A stretch of DNA of 36,882 nt from an uncultured Prevotella sp. (GTDB taxonomy: Bacteria > Bacteroidota > Bacteroidia > Bacteroidales > Bacteroidaceae). Position numbers and translations under genes: made by a program. Location: the NCBI GenBank assembly GCA_945833995.1, contig CAMAGM010000010.1:1-36882 (forward strand). Direction: 5' to 3'. Under the pieces are notes generated by a model. It searched no databases. It was not told the origin of the DNA and saw only the letters and a program-made list of their open reading frames with translations. This document shows, in pieces, positions 24,481 through 32,512 of this stretch (positions are counted from its first letter, which is position 1; every line of letters starts with the position of its first letter).

Positions 24481-25044
24481 CAACTCCTCCGCTGCTGCCT
24501 CCAGCATCTCATACCATTCTGCTCCGAAGCGTCGTGTCAGCGGCTCTTTTAGGAATTTGTATATTGGAAGGTCGAGCTCCTTGCCTTTCCTCACTGCCTC
24601 GCGGCAAACGTTCCAGCGGTGGTAGTTCAATCCCACGAGACCGTTCTTTAGCTTTACCTCCCTGATAGGATAGAGGGCGCAGCTGATAGGTTTGCAGAAA
24701 CGTGCCTTCCCTGCGCGGTAAGCCTTCTCAAGGGCGCAGAAGCAGCAACCCTGTTCGTGGCATGTGAACACACAGTCCTTTCCGCCTACTATGCTTGTCA
24801 CAAGGTCGCCCTCTTGGTCGGTATAAGCCACTCCCTGCTTGTCGATAATGGCTTGTGCCGAAGCTGACAGCTCGTCCCATACCACGTCGAGAGAATCCTC
24901 AATGGCAGCAACCTCGTCGAGCGTAACAGGCGCGCCAGCGTCGCCCTCAACACAACACTCGCCCTTGCAGGCATCAAGGTCGCAGCAAAACCTTTCGGTC
25001 AGTATGTCAGTCGTAATCAATACGTTGTCTATTTGAAAAAACAT
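24466..25044 (-). CDS. Cysteine-rich DUF3109 family protein
   Basis: Protein of 192 aa with 13 cysteines, clustered as FCCDLDACKGECC (residues 19-31), CVFTCHEQGCCFC (91-103), FCKPISC (116-122) and Cys147. Such spacing suggests an Fe-S cluster or zinc-binding site like that of YkgJ-type CxxCxxCC proteins. No enzymatic role is known to me. There is no signal peptide, so it is cytoplasmic. The C-terminal IKN and the stop codon are repeat-derived. ung lies upstream on the same strand, about 100 bp away across a repeat arm. Confidence 0.85.
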   Translation of the reverse strand: MFFQIDNVLITTDILTERFCCDLDACKGECCVEGDAGAPVTLDEVAAIEDSLDVVWDELSASAQAIIDKQGVAYTDQEGDLVTSIVGGKDCVFTCHEQGCCFCALEKAYRAGKARFCKPISCALYPIREVKLKNGLVGLNYHRWNVCREAVRKGKELDLPIYKFLKEPLTRRFGAEWYEMLEAAAEELGIKN

Positions 25045-25080
25045 AATCCTGTAACTTATTTAAAACCTTTCAAACCCCAT

Positions 25081-25147
25081 TAATTCTTAATTCTTAATTT
25101 TTAATTCTTAATTCTTAATTTTTAATTCTTAACTCTTAATTTCTCAC
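25081..25147. repeat. TTAATTC heptad arm between ung and the DUF3109 gene
   Basis: About nine units of TTAATTC, TTAATTT or TTAACTC in tandem, directly after the ung stop codon in the sense of ung. No core or second arm. The remaining 36 bp to the DUF3109 start show no clear promoter. Confidence 0.75.
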
Positions 25148-25813
25148 TTACCATTCAATCTCCTTCTTGCCATGCTCACGCAAATAAAGATTGGCACGTG
25201 AGAAATGGTGGTTGCCAAACCAGCCGCCACGGTTTGCCGACAGTGGCGACGGATGGACAGACTGCAGAATGAGGTGGCGCGAGGAGTCGATTAGCGGAGC
25301 CTTGCTGCGTGCATAGCCTCCCCAAAGTATGAAGACGAGGTTGTCGCGATGGGCATTGAGCGCCTTTATGGCAGCATCGGTGAATTCCTCCCAACCCTTG
25401 CGCTGGTGGCTTGCCGCCTGATGGGCACGCACGGTAAGGGTGGCGTTGAGCAATAGCACTCCTTGCTCTGCCCAACGGGTGAGGTTGCCGCTTGCAGGCA
25501 TTGGAGTGCCTATGTCGTCGTGAATCTCCTTGAAGATGTTGATGAGCGAGGGAGGGAATGGCACTCCGTCGTTTACGGAGAAACTAAGCCCATGCGCCTG
25601 TCCCGGCTCGTGATAAGGGTCTTGTCCGATGATGACCACTTTTACCTTGTCAAACGGACAGAGGTTGAAGGCGTTGAAGATGAGTTTGCCTGGCGGATAG
25701 CATGTGCCGTTTACGTATTCCTGACGCACGAAATTTGTAAGATTGACAAAATACTGCTTGTCGAACTCCCCACCAAGTTGCTCACGCCACGTCTCTTCTA
25801 TCTTGACATTCAT
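25148..25813 (-). CDS. ung: Uracil-DNA glycosylase, family 1
   Basis: Removes uracil from DNA in base-excision repair; 221 aa, full length. Family-1 motifs are all present: GQDPYHEPGQAHGLSFSV with catalytic Asp65, LLLNATLTV (uracil recognition), and SVHPSPLSANRG with His187 in the minor-groove intercalation loop. The gene is cytoplasmic and monocistronic or leads into the DUF3109 gene. Confidence 0.97.
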   Translation of the reverse strand: MNVKIEETWREQLGGEFDKQYFVNLTNFVRQEYVNGTCYPPGKLIFNAFNLCPFDKVKVVIIGQDPYHEPGQAHGLSFSVNDGVPFPPSLINIFKEIHDDIGTPMPASGNLTRWAEQGVLLLNATLTVRAHQAASHQRKGWEEFTDAAIKALNAHRDNLVFILWGGYARSKAPLIDSSRHLILQSVHPSPLSANRGGWFGNHHFSRANLYLREHGKKEIEW

Positions 25814-25847
25814 GTTCGTTTTATTATATAATTGTTAATATGAGGTG

Positions 25848-25878
25848 CAAAAATAATGCATTTTCATCGTTTTTCCAA
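25848..25878 (-). promoter_or_regulatory. ung promoter
   Basis: On the minus strand TTG (25878-25876), a 20-bp spacer and TATTTTTG (25855-25848), 35 bp before the ung start codon. Confidence 0.6.
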
Positions 25879-25914
25879 ACTAAATGCACAAAACTTGCTT
25901 TTTTTAACGCGTCA

Positions 25915-25948
25915 TTTGCCACAACATGAAAAAAATAAAGTATCTTTG
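25915..25948 (+). promoter_or_regulatory. Promoter of the LruC-domain lipoprotein gene
   Basis: TATCTTTG (25941-25948) fits the -7 consensus and lies 21 bp before the ATG. TTTG at 25915-25918 is a possible -33 box, although the 22-bp spacer is slightly long. Confidence 0.55.
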
Positions 25949-25969
25949 CCGCCATAAAGAAGAAACATT

Positions 25970-27271
25970 ATGAAGAAAAAGACTATTATAGCAATCACCG
26001 TTATTGCCTCACTGATCCTCTTGATGCATTCCTGCACGAACAACTATTTCGACCAGGAGAGGTATGAGGACATCATGAATGAGGTCTTCCCTGTTGACAT
26101 CATTGACAAAGACCACGACTGGAACCTCGTGAAGAACATCACGGCGGTGGTAAACCTTTCCTCTGCTCCATCGGCGGAGTATGTGGTGAACATCTACGAC
26201 AAGAAGCCTACCGACCCATCAGCCCGCAAGCTCACCACAGGCGCGGTCAATGGCGAGGAGGTGTTCAAGATCAGTGTACCTAAGGACTTGACCTATAAGG
26301 AGCTTTATGTCACTGCCGTGGATGGCAGTCAGTGCGTGGTTGATGGCTATTATCCCGTCAGCAACGATGCCATTAAGGTGACTCCCTCCGGTTCAGTCAC
26401 CACGCTGACAGCCACTCCCGACGTTCCGCCACTGGAGTTTACCTTCTGCTTTGAGGAAACTTTCCCTGAGGGCGGCGACTTCGATTTCAACGACTGCGTT
26501 ATGGGAGTTTCAATAGAGAAAAGTCCAAAGGCGTTGAACAAAGAGGGAAACTATCTCGACATAACAGTCAGGTTGCGTGCTGTTGGTGGCTATAAGACCA
26601 TGGCGAGCGCTATGCGTCTCGTGGGTATTGACAAGTATGACATTGAGGACTCGCTGATGGTATTGAAAAAGGGTTGGGGCTTCTTCAACTATGCCGTTGA
26701 CTATCTTGAGGACCCGCTGGGCAAGATGAAGACAGCGAAGAACGGCGATGCGGTGATTAATCTTTTCAACGATGCCCATTTCGCACTTAACGGCGGAAGG
26801 CTTGACGGAACGGGAACCATGGTGCCTCATTTCACCATCAACACCGATCCAAAGACCGAGAACACCGAGTGGGAGAAGGCAACTCCAGTCTCCTCCACCT
26901 ACCGCATCAGTTTCAATAACACCGACGCCTTCAACGACTTCAACTTAAGGGACGTTGACCTTTTCATCATCACCGGCTACGGAATGGCATACTACGAGAC
27001 CCACTCACCGGCTTTCATAGGAATAAATGCCATCAAGGACTATCCTTGCCAAATAACCTATATGCCATGGGCACTGCTCATTCCCGACGTGTTCCGCTAT
27101 CCCAACGAAGGCATCAGCATCTGCAAATACACCAAGGACCTCAACCTCTTTGAGGGTGCCTATCAGTTAGGCATCTATTCCTTTGGCTCCTGGGCGCGCG
27201 ACCACACCAACACCAAGACATGGAGCTGGTTCCGCTATCCTCTCAACTCCGAGGTATATCCCGCAAACTAA
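25970..27271 (+). CDS. LruC-domain (DUF4842-like) lipoprotein
   Basis: Predicted surface or periplasmic lipoprotein of 433 aa. The signal peptide ends in LMHSC (Cys17-18 region). The diagnostic LruC motif reads FEETFPEGGDFDFNDCVMGV near residue 163-182. The acidic DFDFND stretch may bind calcium. The C-terminal half (about 190-433) is beta-rich and ends in SWFRYPLNSEVYPAN. The family is widespread in Bacteroidetes and Leptospira, and its function is not established. It stands alone with its own promoter. Confidence 0.8.
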   Translation: MKKKTIIAITVIASLILLMHSCTNNYFDQERYEDIMNEVFPVDIIDKDHDWNLVKNITAVVNLSSAPSAEYVVNIYDKKPTDPSARKLTTGAVNGEEVFKISVPKDLTYKELYVTAVDGSQCVVDGYYPVSNDAIKVTPSGSVTTLTATPDVPPLEFTFCFEETFPEGGDFDFNDCVMGVSIEKSPKALNKEGNYLDITVRLRAVGGYKTMASAMRLVGIDKYDIEDSLMVLKKGWGFFNYAVDYLEDPLGKMKTAKNGDAVINLFNDAHFALNGGRLDGTGTMVPHFTINTDPKTENTEWEKATPVSSTYRISFNNTDAFNDFNLRDVDLFIITGYGMAYYETHSPAFIGINAIKDYPCQITYMPWALLIPDVFRYPNEGISICKYTKDLNLFEGAYQLGIYSFGSWARDHTNTKTWSWFRYPLNSEVYPAN

Positions 27272-27350
27272 CGTAATCAATATGGCACTTCTTTCTCATC
27301 AGTTAATTTAGTTAAAAAAACGTGTGGGTATGTGAGGCGTTTTTGAGTAA

Positions 27351-27704
27351 ATCTTCCAAGGGCTGAGCGTGTTCAACATGATTCACATGGTGCTCGGCGG
27401 CTGCCTTGGCTGTGCCATCTACGCAAAAGCCCTGGGCCACTATGTAGCCCAAGGCTTTATGAAATACACCTGTCCCGCGTTGTGGCTCCACAACAGCACG
27501 CCGATAGGCGGTGAGGACATGGTCAGTCAGATGTTGCTCTATGGCGTTAAGGCAATCTACGGTTGGGTGTGCTTCGCCTGCATTGCCCTCATCCTCGGTT
27601 TCTTCCTCTTCGACTCCCCAATCCGCCGCCACCGTTCCTATATGTTGCCGTGGAGGCTTGTGGGCGAGGCGGTGAAGAAATATTATGAGCTTAAAGAGAA
27701 ATAG
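27351..27704 (+). pseudogene. 5'-truncated membrane transporter remnant (probably MFS)
   Basis: An open stretch of about 117 codons follows an in-frame TAA (27348-27350). It reads from IFQGLSVFNMIHMVLGGCLG to a C-terminus KKYYELKEK. The only internal starts are GTG 27369 or later ATGs. Two hydrophobic segments (MVLGGCLGCAIYAKAL and YGWVCFACIALILGFFLF) are followed by DSPIRRHRSYMLPW, which resembles the last helices and tail of 14-helix MFS efflux proteins of Bacteroidales. No promoter or signal for translation is evident. The end overlaps the convergent GH3 gene by 14 bp. A genuine small membrane protein cannot be excluded. Confidence 0.5.
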
Positions 27705-30078
27705 TCACTTTCTGCAGCGCGGCGTCGCTTGCGTTCGGTCCAACCATTATCTCGAATTCGCCTGGTTCAAACACCTTGTTGCCCTCTCCGTCGTAGAAAG
27801 AAAGCATGTCGCGGGTAATTTCAAACTCAACGATACGTCTCTCTCCCGGAGCAAGCGTCACCCTCTCAAATCCCTTCAGCTCCTTCACCGGACGGACAAT
27901 AGAAGCCGCCAAGTCGCGCACATATAATTGCACCACTTCAGTGCCAGTGCGGGAGCCGGTGTTGGTAAGGGAAATTGAAAGAGTAGTGTGGAGTGGGGAG
28001 TGAGGAGTGAGATTACTGCACTGCGCAGTTTTCTGGCTCTCACTATTCTCACTCCTCTCTCCTCTCTCCTCACTCCTCGAAGACTCTCCTCTCTCCTCAC
28101 TCCTCAATAAAGGCTTCCCATACTCAAACGTCGTATAAGTCAAACCATATCCGAACGGATAGAGAGGATCGTTGCGCACGTCGATATAGTTGCTCTGATA
28201 TTTGCGGTATTCCTTCGCACCCTCGGGCACTGGGCGACCAGTGTTCAGGTGGTTATAGTAGATGGGCACCTGACCGAGCGACTTTGGCATTGTCGTTACG
28301 AGACGTCCCGAAGGGCTCTTCTCACCAAATAGCACGTCGCAGATGGCATCGCCTGTCTCCGAGCCTCCAAACCATACGTTCAATATGGCAGCGACATTCT
28401 CCGCCTCCCACGACATCACCGTTGGGCGACCGGAGAAGTTGAGCAGTACCACGGGCTTGCCCGTTGCCACAAGAGACTTCAGCAGCTCCATCTGTACGCA
28501 AGGCAGCGAGATGTCGGCACGCGATGAGCTCTCGCCGCTCATCTCTGCCATCTCGCCCATAGCGCAAACCACCACGTCTGCCTCGGCAGCAATACGCAAA
28601 GCCTCAGCCTTAGCCTTTGCGTCATCAACACGATCGATAGGACGGCCGAACGTAGCGCCATTCTGCGTCGCCTCGTCGGCATATATGTTGCATCCCTGTG
28701 CAAACAATATCTGCGCCTTGTCGCCCACGGCACGCTCCATAGCCTCCTTCAGAGTAGAATAAAGCTCAGGCGTGTCGCCCGTTGACCAGCAGCCCACCAT
28801 ATTCGAGCGGTTGTCGGCAAGAGGTCCGATGAGGGCAATCTTACCTTGCTTTTGGAGGGGAAGAATTTTAGAAGGTAGAGGCTTCTCCCCTCTACCCTCT
28901 CCATTTCCAAGGGGGGCATTCTTCAACAGCACAAACGTCTCTGCCGCCATATCCCTTGCCGCCTTCCTATGCTCTTCCGTATATAAGTCGGTCTTCAGAC
29001 GCTTGGGCTCACAGAAACGATATGGGTCATCAAAAAGACCGAGTTTGTATTTCGCCTCAAGCACACGGCGACAGGCAGTGTCGATGTCCTCCATCGTCAC
29101 CCTTCCCTCGTCGAGCAACTTGCCCAACTGCGCTATGAACGCATTTGAGCACATGTCCATGTCCGTTCCTGCCTTCAGCGCACGCTCGGAAGTCACCGAC
29201 TGGTCGCCCAAGCCATGTACTATTGCCTCGTTTATCGAGCCGTAGTCCGTCACTACAAATCCGTCGTACTGCCACTTGTCGCGCAGCAGGTCGGTCAGCA
29301 GCCAGCGGTTGCACGTTGCGGGAATGCCATCGACGATGTTGAACGACGACATGAACGAGCCCGCCCCAGCCTCAGCGGCAGCCTTATATGGCTCCAGATA
29401 CTGGTTGAACATTCTCACACGGCTCATGTCCACCGTGTTGTAGTCGCGTCCAGCCTCCGCGGCACCGTAGAGGGCGAAATGCTTCACGCATGCCATGGCG
29501 TTCTCCTTGCCGTAGTTGCCCTGATAGCCGCGCACCATAGCCTCGGCAATGCGGCATCCGAGGAATGGATCCTCGCCCGAGCCTTCGGCAATGCGTCCCC
29601 ATCGTGGGTCGATGGCAATGTCAACCATTGGACTATACACCCAGTTTATGCCCTGTGCCGTAGCCTCCTTGGCGGCTATGCGTGCTCCACGCTCTATTGC
29701 CTCCAAGTCCCACGAGCACGCCTGTGCCAAAGGAATCGGGAACACCGTCTGGTTGCCGTGTATCACGTCCTGCCCTATGAGCAGCGGTATGCCGAGTCGG
29801 CTCTGCTTCACTGCAATGCGCTGCAGGTCCTTGATTTTCTCCTGTCCCTTCACGTTGAGCACTGCGCCGAGCTTTCCCTCGGCAGTGAGCTGTGCCAGCG
29901 GACTGTTCATCACGGCTCCCGTGGTGATGTCGTTGCCAGGCAGCAGGTTGAGCTGCCCGATTTTCTCCTCTACGGTCATATTCTGCATCAGTGCGTCGAT
30001 GAACCGCTTCATCTCGTCCTGTGCGAAAGCCGTGCCACAAAGAGCCACGGCGAAAAGTAGTGTTACGATTTTCTTCAT
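27691..30078 (-). CDS. bglX: Glycoside hydrolase family 3 beta-glucosidase (BglX type)
   Basis: Periplasmic exo-acting beta-glucosidase of 795 aa; signal peptide to about residue 19 (GTAFA). The TIM-barrel domain (about 25-350) has the nucleophile Asp278 in FVVTDYGSINEA. The alpha/beta sandwich (about 380-590) has the probable acid/base Glu516 in MSGESSSRADISLP. The C-terminal Fn3-like domain runs from about 700 (SISLTNTGSRTG). Two segments, residues about 388-405 and 656-698, are encoded by repeat elements and have no place in the family. The second gives SEERGE-type seven-residue repeats. It has its own promoter and is likely to finish beta-glucan oligosaccharides made by the GH16 enzyme. 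Confidence 0.93.
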   Translation of the reverse strand: MKKIVTLLFAVALCGTAFAQDEMKRFIDALMQNMTVEEKIGQLNLLPGNDITTGAVMNSPLAQLTAEGKLGAVLNVKGQEKIKDLQRIAVKQSRLGIPLLIGQDVIHGNQTVFPIPLAQACSWDLEAIERGARIAAKEATAQGINWVYSPMVDIAIDPRWGRIAEGSGEDPFLGCRIAEAMVRGYQGNYGKENAMACVKHFALYGAAEAGRDYNTVDMSRVRMFNQYLEPYKAAAEAGAGSFMSSFNIVDGIPATCNRWLLTDLLRDKWQYDGFVVTDYGSINEAIVHGLGDQSVTSERALKAGTDMDMCSNAFIAQLGKLLDEGRVTMEDIDTACRRVLEAKYKLGLFDDPYRFCEPKRLKTDLYTEEHRKAARDMAAETFVLLKNAPLGNGEGRGEKPLPSKILPLQKQGKIALIGPLADNRSNMVGCWSTGDTPELYSTLKEAMERAVGDKAQILFAQGCNIYADEATQNGATFGRPIDRVDDAKAKAEALRIAAEADVVVCAMGEMAEMSGESSSRADISLPCVQMELLKSLVATGKPVVLLNFSGRPTVMSWEAENVAAILNVWFGGSETGDAICDVLFGEKSPSGRLVTTMPKSLGQVPIYYNHLNTGRPVPEGAKEYRKYQSNYIDVRNDPLYPFGYGLTYTTFEYGKPLLRSEERGESSRSEERGERSENSESQKTAQCSNLTPHSPLHTTLSISLTNTGSRTGTEVVQLYVRDLAASIVRPVKELKGFERVTLAPGERRIVEFEITRDMLSFYDGEGNKVFEPGEFEIMVGPNASDAALQKVTISL
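27981..28107. repeat. In-frame inverted heptad-repeat element in the GH3 gene, copy B
   Basis: The left arm (27981-28012, GGAGTGA/GGAGTGG units) and long right arm (28046-28107) surround a 42-nt core starting GAGATTACTGCACTGC and ending CACTATTCTC. The whole element is read through in the GH3 frame and encodes the linker between the alpha/beta sandwich and the Fn3-like domain. The core is related to those at 20687-20729 and 15649-15690. Confidence 0.9.
28866..28908. repeat. In-frame core-less repeat (GGTAGAG type) in the GH3 gene
   Basis: It starts TTTTAGAAGGTAGAGG, as do the elements at 16741 and 20654, then passes straight into the inverse CCCCTCTACCCTCTCC. It looks like an element whose core has been lost. 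It encodes about residues 388-405 of the GH3 protein, just after VLLKN. Confidence 0.75.
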
Positions 30079-30111
30079 TCCTATTTATAGTTTTATGCCA
30101 TTTTGATGCTG

Positions 30112-30141
30112 CAAAAGTAATAAAATAAATCTGAAATTCAA
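30112..30141 (-). promoter_or_regulatory. Promoter of the BglX-type GH3 gene
   Basis: On the minus strand TTG (30141-30139), a 19-bp spacer and TACTTTTG (30119-30112), 33 bp before the start codon at 30078. This separates the gene from the upstream GH3 gene, giving it independent expression inside the locus. Confidence 0.7.
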
Positions 30142-30160
30142 CATTTCAGCCCCATTTATT

Positions 30161-32497
30161 TCACTTTTTCACCTCAAATGCCACCTTCCCTTTAATGTCC
30201 GTTGCCGAAGTGCCGACGATAGCCTCAAATTTCCCCGCTTCAACAACCCACTGCTGTCTTGAATCGTCGTAGAAACTGAGCATCGACTCGTCGATGTCGA
30301 ATGTCACCTCACGCGTCTCTCCCGGCTCCAGCCACACCTTCTTGAATCCCTTCAACTCCTTCACCGGACGTGGCAACGACGACTTCACATCGCGTATATA
30401 CAGTTGCAAAGTCTCTGCGCCACGGCGGGAGCCGGTGTTGGTGAGGGAGATTTTTATAGAGGTGAGAGGTGAGGGGTGAGAGGTGAGAGATGTGCTTGAG
30501 CCTGGATTTGAGGCGATTTGGTATTCTCTAACCTCTCCCTTCTCACCTCTCACCTCTAATTGCCCATACTCGAACGTCGTATAACTCTCCCCATGTCCAA
30601 ATGGGAAGAGGGGTTTCAGCTTGTTTTTGTCTGCCCAACGATAGCCTACGAAGATGCCTTCCTTGTATTCCTCGTCAATTATCTTCTCATCGCTGCGCCA
30701 TAATCCTGGATAGGCGTTGAGAGCGTGGGCACCATAGTCGTTGAGGCTGCGCATCCATGAGAACGGCAACTTGCCGCTTGGGTTGACGTCGCCTACCAAC
30801 ACCGAGGCAAGGGCGTTGCCAGACTCTGAGCCGATAAACCATCCTTGAATTATGGCTGGAATACGGTCAACCCATGGCATTGCAACGGCGTTGCCCGATA
30901 TGTTGACAAACACAAGTCGGCTGTTCACCTTTAACAATGCCTCCACCAGTGCGTTCTGCGCGTATGGAAGGTCGAAGGTCTTGCGGTCGTGACCCTCACA
31001 GTCCTGATAGTCGCTCTTGTTAAGTCCGCCAAACACAATCACGCAGTCGGCAGAATTCGCTTTCTCAACAGCCTCGGCTATCAGCTCTGCCTCACTGCGC
31101 GATTCGTTGAGGTCCTGTCCAGTGGTCACTCCGTTGTAGGCTCCTGTCACGTCACCTACATATCCGCGGGCATAGTCCACCTCTGCAATGCCCTTCAGTC
31201 TCGCCTGCAAACCAGCCAATGGTGAAATCTCGTGTTGCGCTTTCAGCGATGACGAGCCTCCGCCCACGGTCATCATCTTTATTGCGTTCTCGCCAACGAC
31301 GAGGACACGCCTCACCGTGTTTAAGTCAATTGGCAAAACAGATGCGAAACTTTCATTTTTTAATCCTTTAATTCTTTCATTTTTCAATAAAACTATTCCC
31401 TCCTCGGCCACTTTCCTTGCCACCTCATAGTGGCTCTCCGAGCAGAGGAAGCCGTAGGGGCGCTGGCGGTTCATCGTCGTTCGGTAGAACAGGCGCAGCA
31501 CGCGGCGCACCTTGTCGTCGAGTTCCCTTGTGGTGTATTTTCCTTCCTTTATCATGCGCTTGTAGGCCTCGGCAAGGTAGTAGTTGTCGTAGGCGTTTGT
31601 CGCGCCCATGGTCAGTCCGTCGGTCCATGTGCCGAACTCAAGGTCAAGACCGTTCTTGACTGCCTCGTCGGTGTTGTGTGTGCCGCCCCAGTCGCTCACC
31701 ACTACTCCGTCAAACTTCCAATCCTGCTTTAGTATTTTGTTCAGCAGTGTGGCGTTGTGGCAGTTGTGTTGGTTTTGGTAGAGGTTGTAGGCACCCATTA
31801 TTCCCCACGCCTTGCCCTCGGTTATGGCAGCCTTGAATGCAGGCAGATAGATCTCGTGCAGTGCGCGGTCGCTCACTATTACGTTCACCTGATGGCGGTA
31901 TTCCTCATCGTTGTTCAGCGCATAGTGCTTCACACACGCCGCCACTCCCTTCGACTGCATTCCCTCTATGTAGGGCACCACCATGCGCGACGCCAACCAT
32001 GGATCCTCGCCCATATACTCAAAGTTGCGTCCGTTGAGCGGGGTGCGATAGATGTTCACGCCGGGACCCAATATCATGTTCTTGCCACGATACAGCGCCT
32101 CCTCTCCAAGGCTCTCGCCGTAGAGTCGCGAGAGGCATGGGTTCCATGTGGCGGTAAGACAGGTCAGTGCGGGAAACGCCACACACGAGTCGTTGGTCTG
32201 TCCTGCCTGTTCCCATTCGTCCCACAGCACGTCGGGACGCACTCCGTGAGGCCCATCGTCGGTCCAGAAGTCGGGGAATCCCAAGCGTGGAACACCTGCC
32301 GATGAAAACTTGCTCTGAGCATGAATGACTCTGATTTTCTCGTCGAGCGTCATTCGCTTCAAAGCGTCCTCCACCCTTGTCTCGATGTCTTTCGTCTCGT
32401 CGAGATAAACGGGCAGCTGCTTTGCGCTCTGCGCCCCAACTGTGCCACACATGGTCACAGCGAAGGCAATAGCCACATATCGTTTCAATACTTTCAT
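30161..32497 (-). CDS. Glycoside hydrolase family 3 beta-glucosidase, second paralogue
   Basis: Secreted GH3 enzyme of 778 aa; signal peptide to about residue 22 (GTVGA). The TIM barrel (about 45-345) includes FWTDDGPHGVR, NGRNFEYMGEDPWLASR, CVKHYALNN and the nucleophile Asp269 in GVVVSDWGGTHN. The alpha/beta sandwich starts near 365, and an Fn3-like domain near 680 (KISLTNTGSRRG). Residues about 374-384 and 647-680 are repeat-encoded, at the same places as in the neighbouring GH3. Its sequence is more like beta-glucosidase/xylosidase-type GH3s than BglX. It is probably co-transcribed with the GH16 gene, whose stop lies 34 bp upstream. Confidence 0.92.
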   Translation of the reverse strand: MKVLKRYVAIAFAVTMCGTVGAQSAKQLPVYLDETKDIETRVEDALKRMTLDEKIRVIHAQSKFSSAGVPRLGFPDFWTDDGPHGVRPDVLWDEWEQAGQTNDSCVAFPALTCLTATWNPCLSRLYGESLGEEALYRGKNMILGPGVNIYRTPLNGRNFEYMGEDPWLASRMVVPYIEGMQSKGVAACVKHYALNNDEEYRHQVNVIVSDRALHEIYLPAFKAAITEGKAWGIMGAYNLYQNQHNCHNATLLNKILKQDWKFDGVVVSDWGGTHNTDEAVKNGLDLEFGTWTDGLTMGATNAYDNYYLAEAYKRMIKEGKYTTRELDDKVRRVLRLFYRTTMNRQRPYGFLCSESHYEVARKVAEEGIVLLKNERIKGLKNESFASVLPIDLNTVRRVLVVGENAIKMMTVGGGSSSLKAQHEISPLAGLQARLKGIAEVDYARGYVGDVTGAYNGVTTGQDLNESRSEAELIAEAVEKANSADCVIVFGGLNKSDYQDCEGHDRKTFDLPYAQNALVEALLKVNSRLVFVNISGNAVAMPWVDRIPAIIQGWFIGSESGNALASVLVGDVNPSGKLPFSWMRSLNDYGAHALNAYPGLWRSDEKIIDEEYKEGIFVGYRWADKNKLKPLFPFGHGESYTTFEYGQLEVRGEKGEVREYQIASNPGSSTSLTSHPSPLTSIKISLTNTGSRRGAETLQLYIRDVKSSLPRPVKELKGFKKVWLEPGETREVTFDIDESMLSFYDDSRQQWVVEAGKFEAIVGTSATDIKGKVAFEVKK
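30458..30557. repeat. In-frame inverted heptad-repeat element (GGTGAGA arms), copy C
   Basis: GGTGAGA/GGTGAGG units (30458-30490) face TCACCTC-type units (about 30525-30557) around a 42-nt core starting GAGATGTGCTTG and ending GTATTCTC. The core length equals that of copies B and D, and the last seven bases match copies A and B. It encodes the linker before the Fn3-like domain of the second GH3. Confidence 0.85.
31351..31388. repeat. In-frame AT-rich repeat in the second GH3 gene
   Basis: Units of 7-8 bp, read on the minus strand as AATGAAA, GAATTAAA and GGATTAAA, encode about residues 374-384 (ERIKGLKNES) right after VLLKN. There is no core. The position corresponds to the GGTAGAG insertion at 28866-28908 in the first GH3. 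Confidence 0.65.
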
Positions 32498-32512
32498 ATT
32501 AAAGCAACTTTA

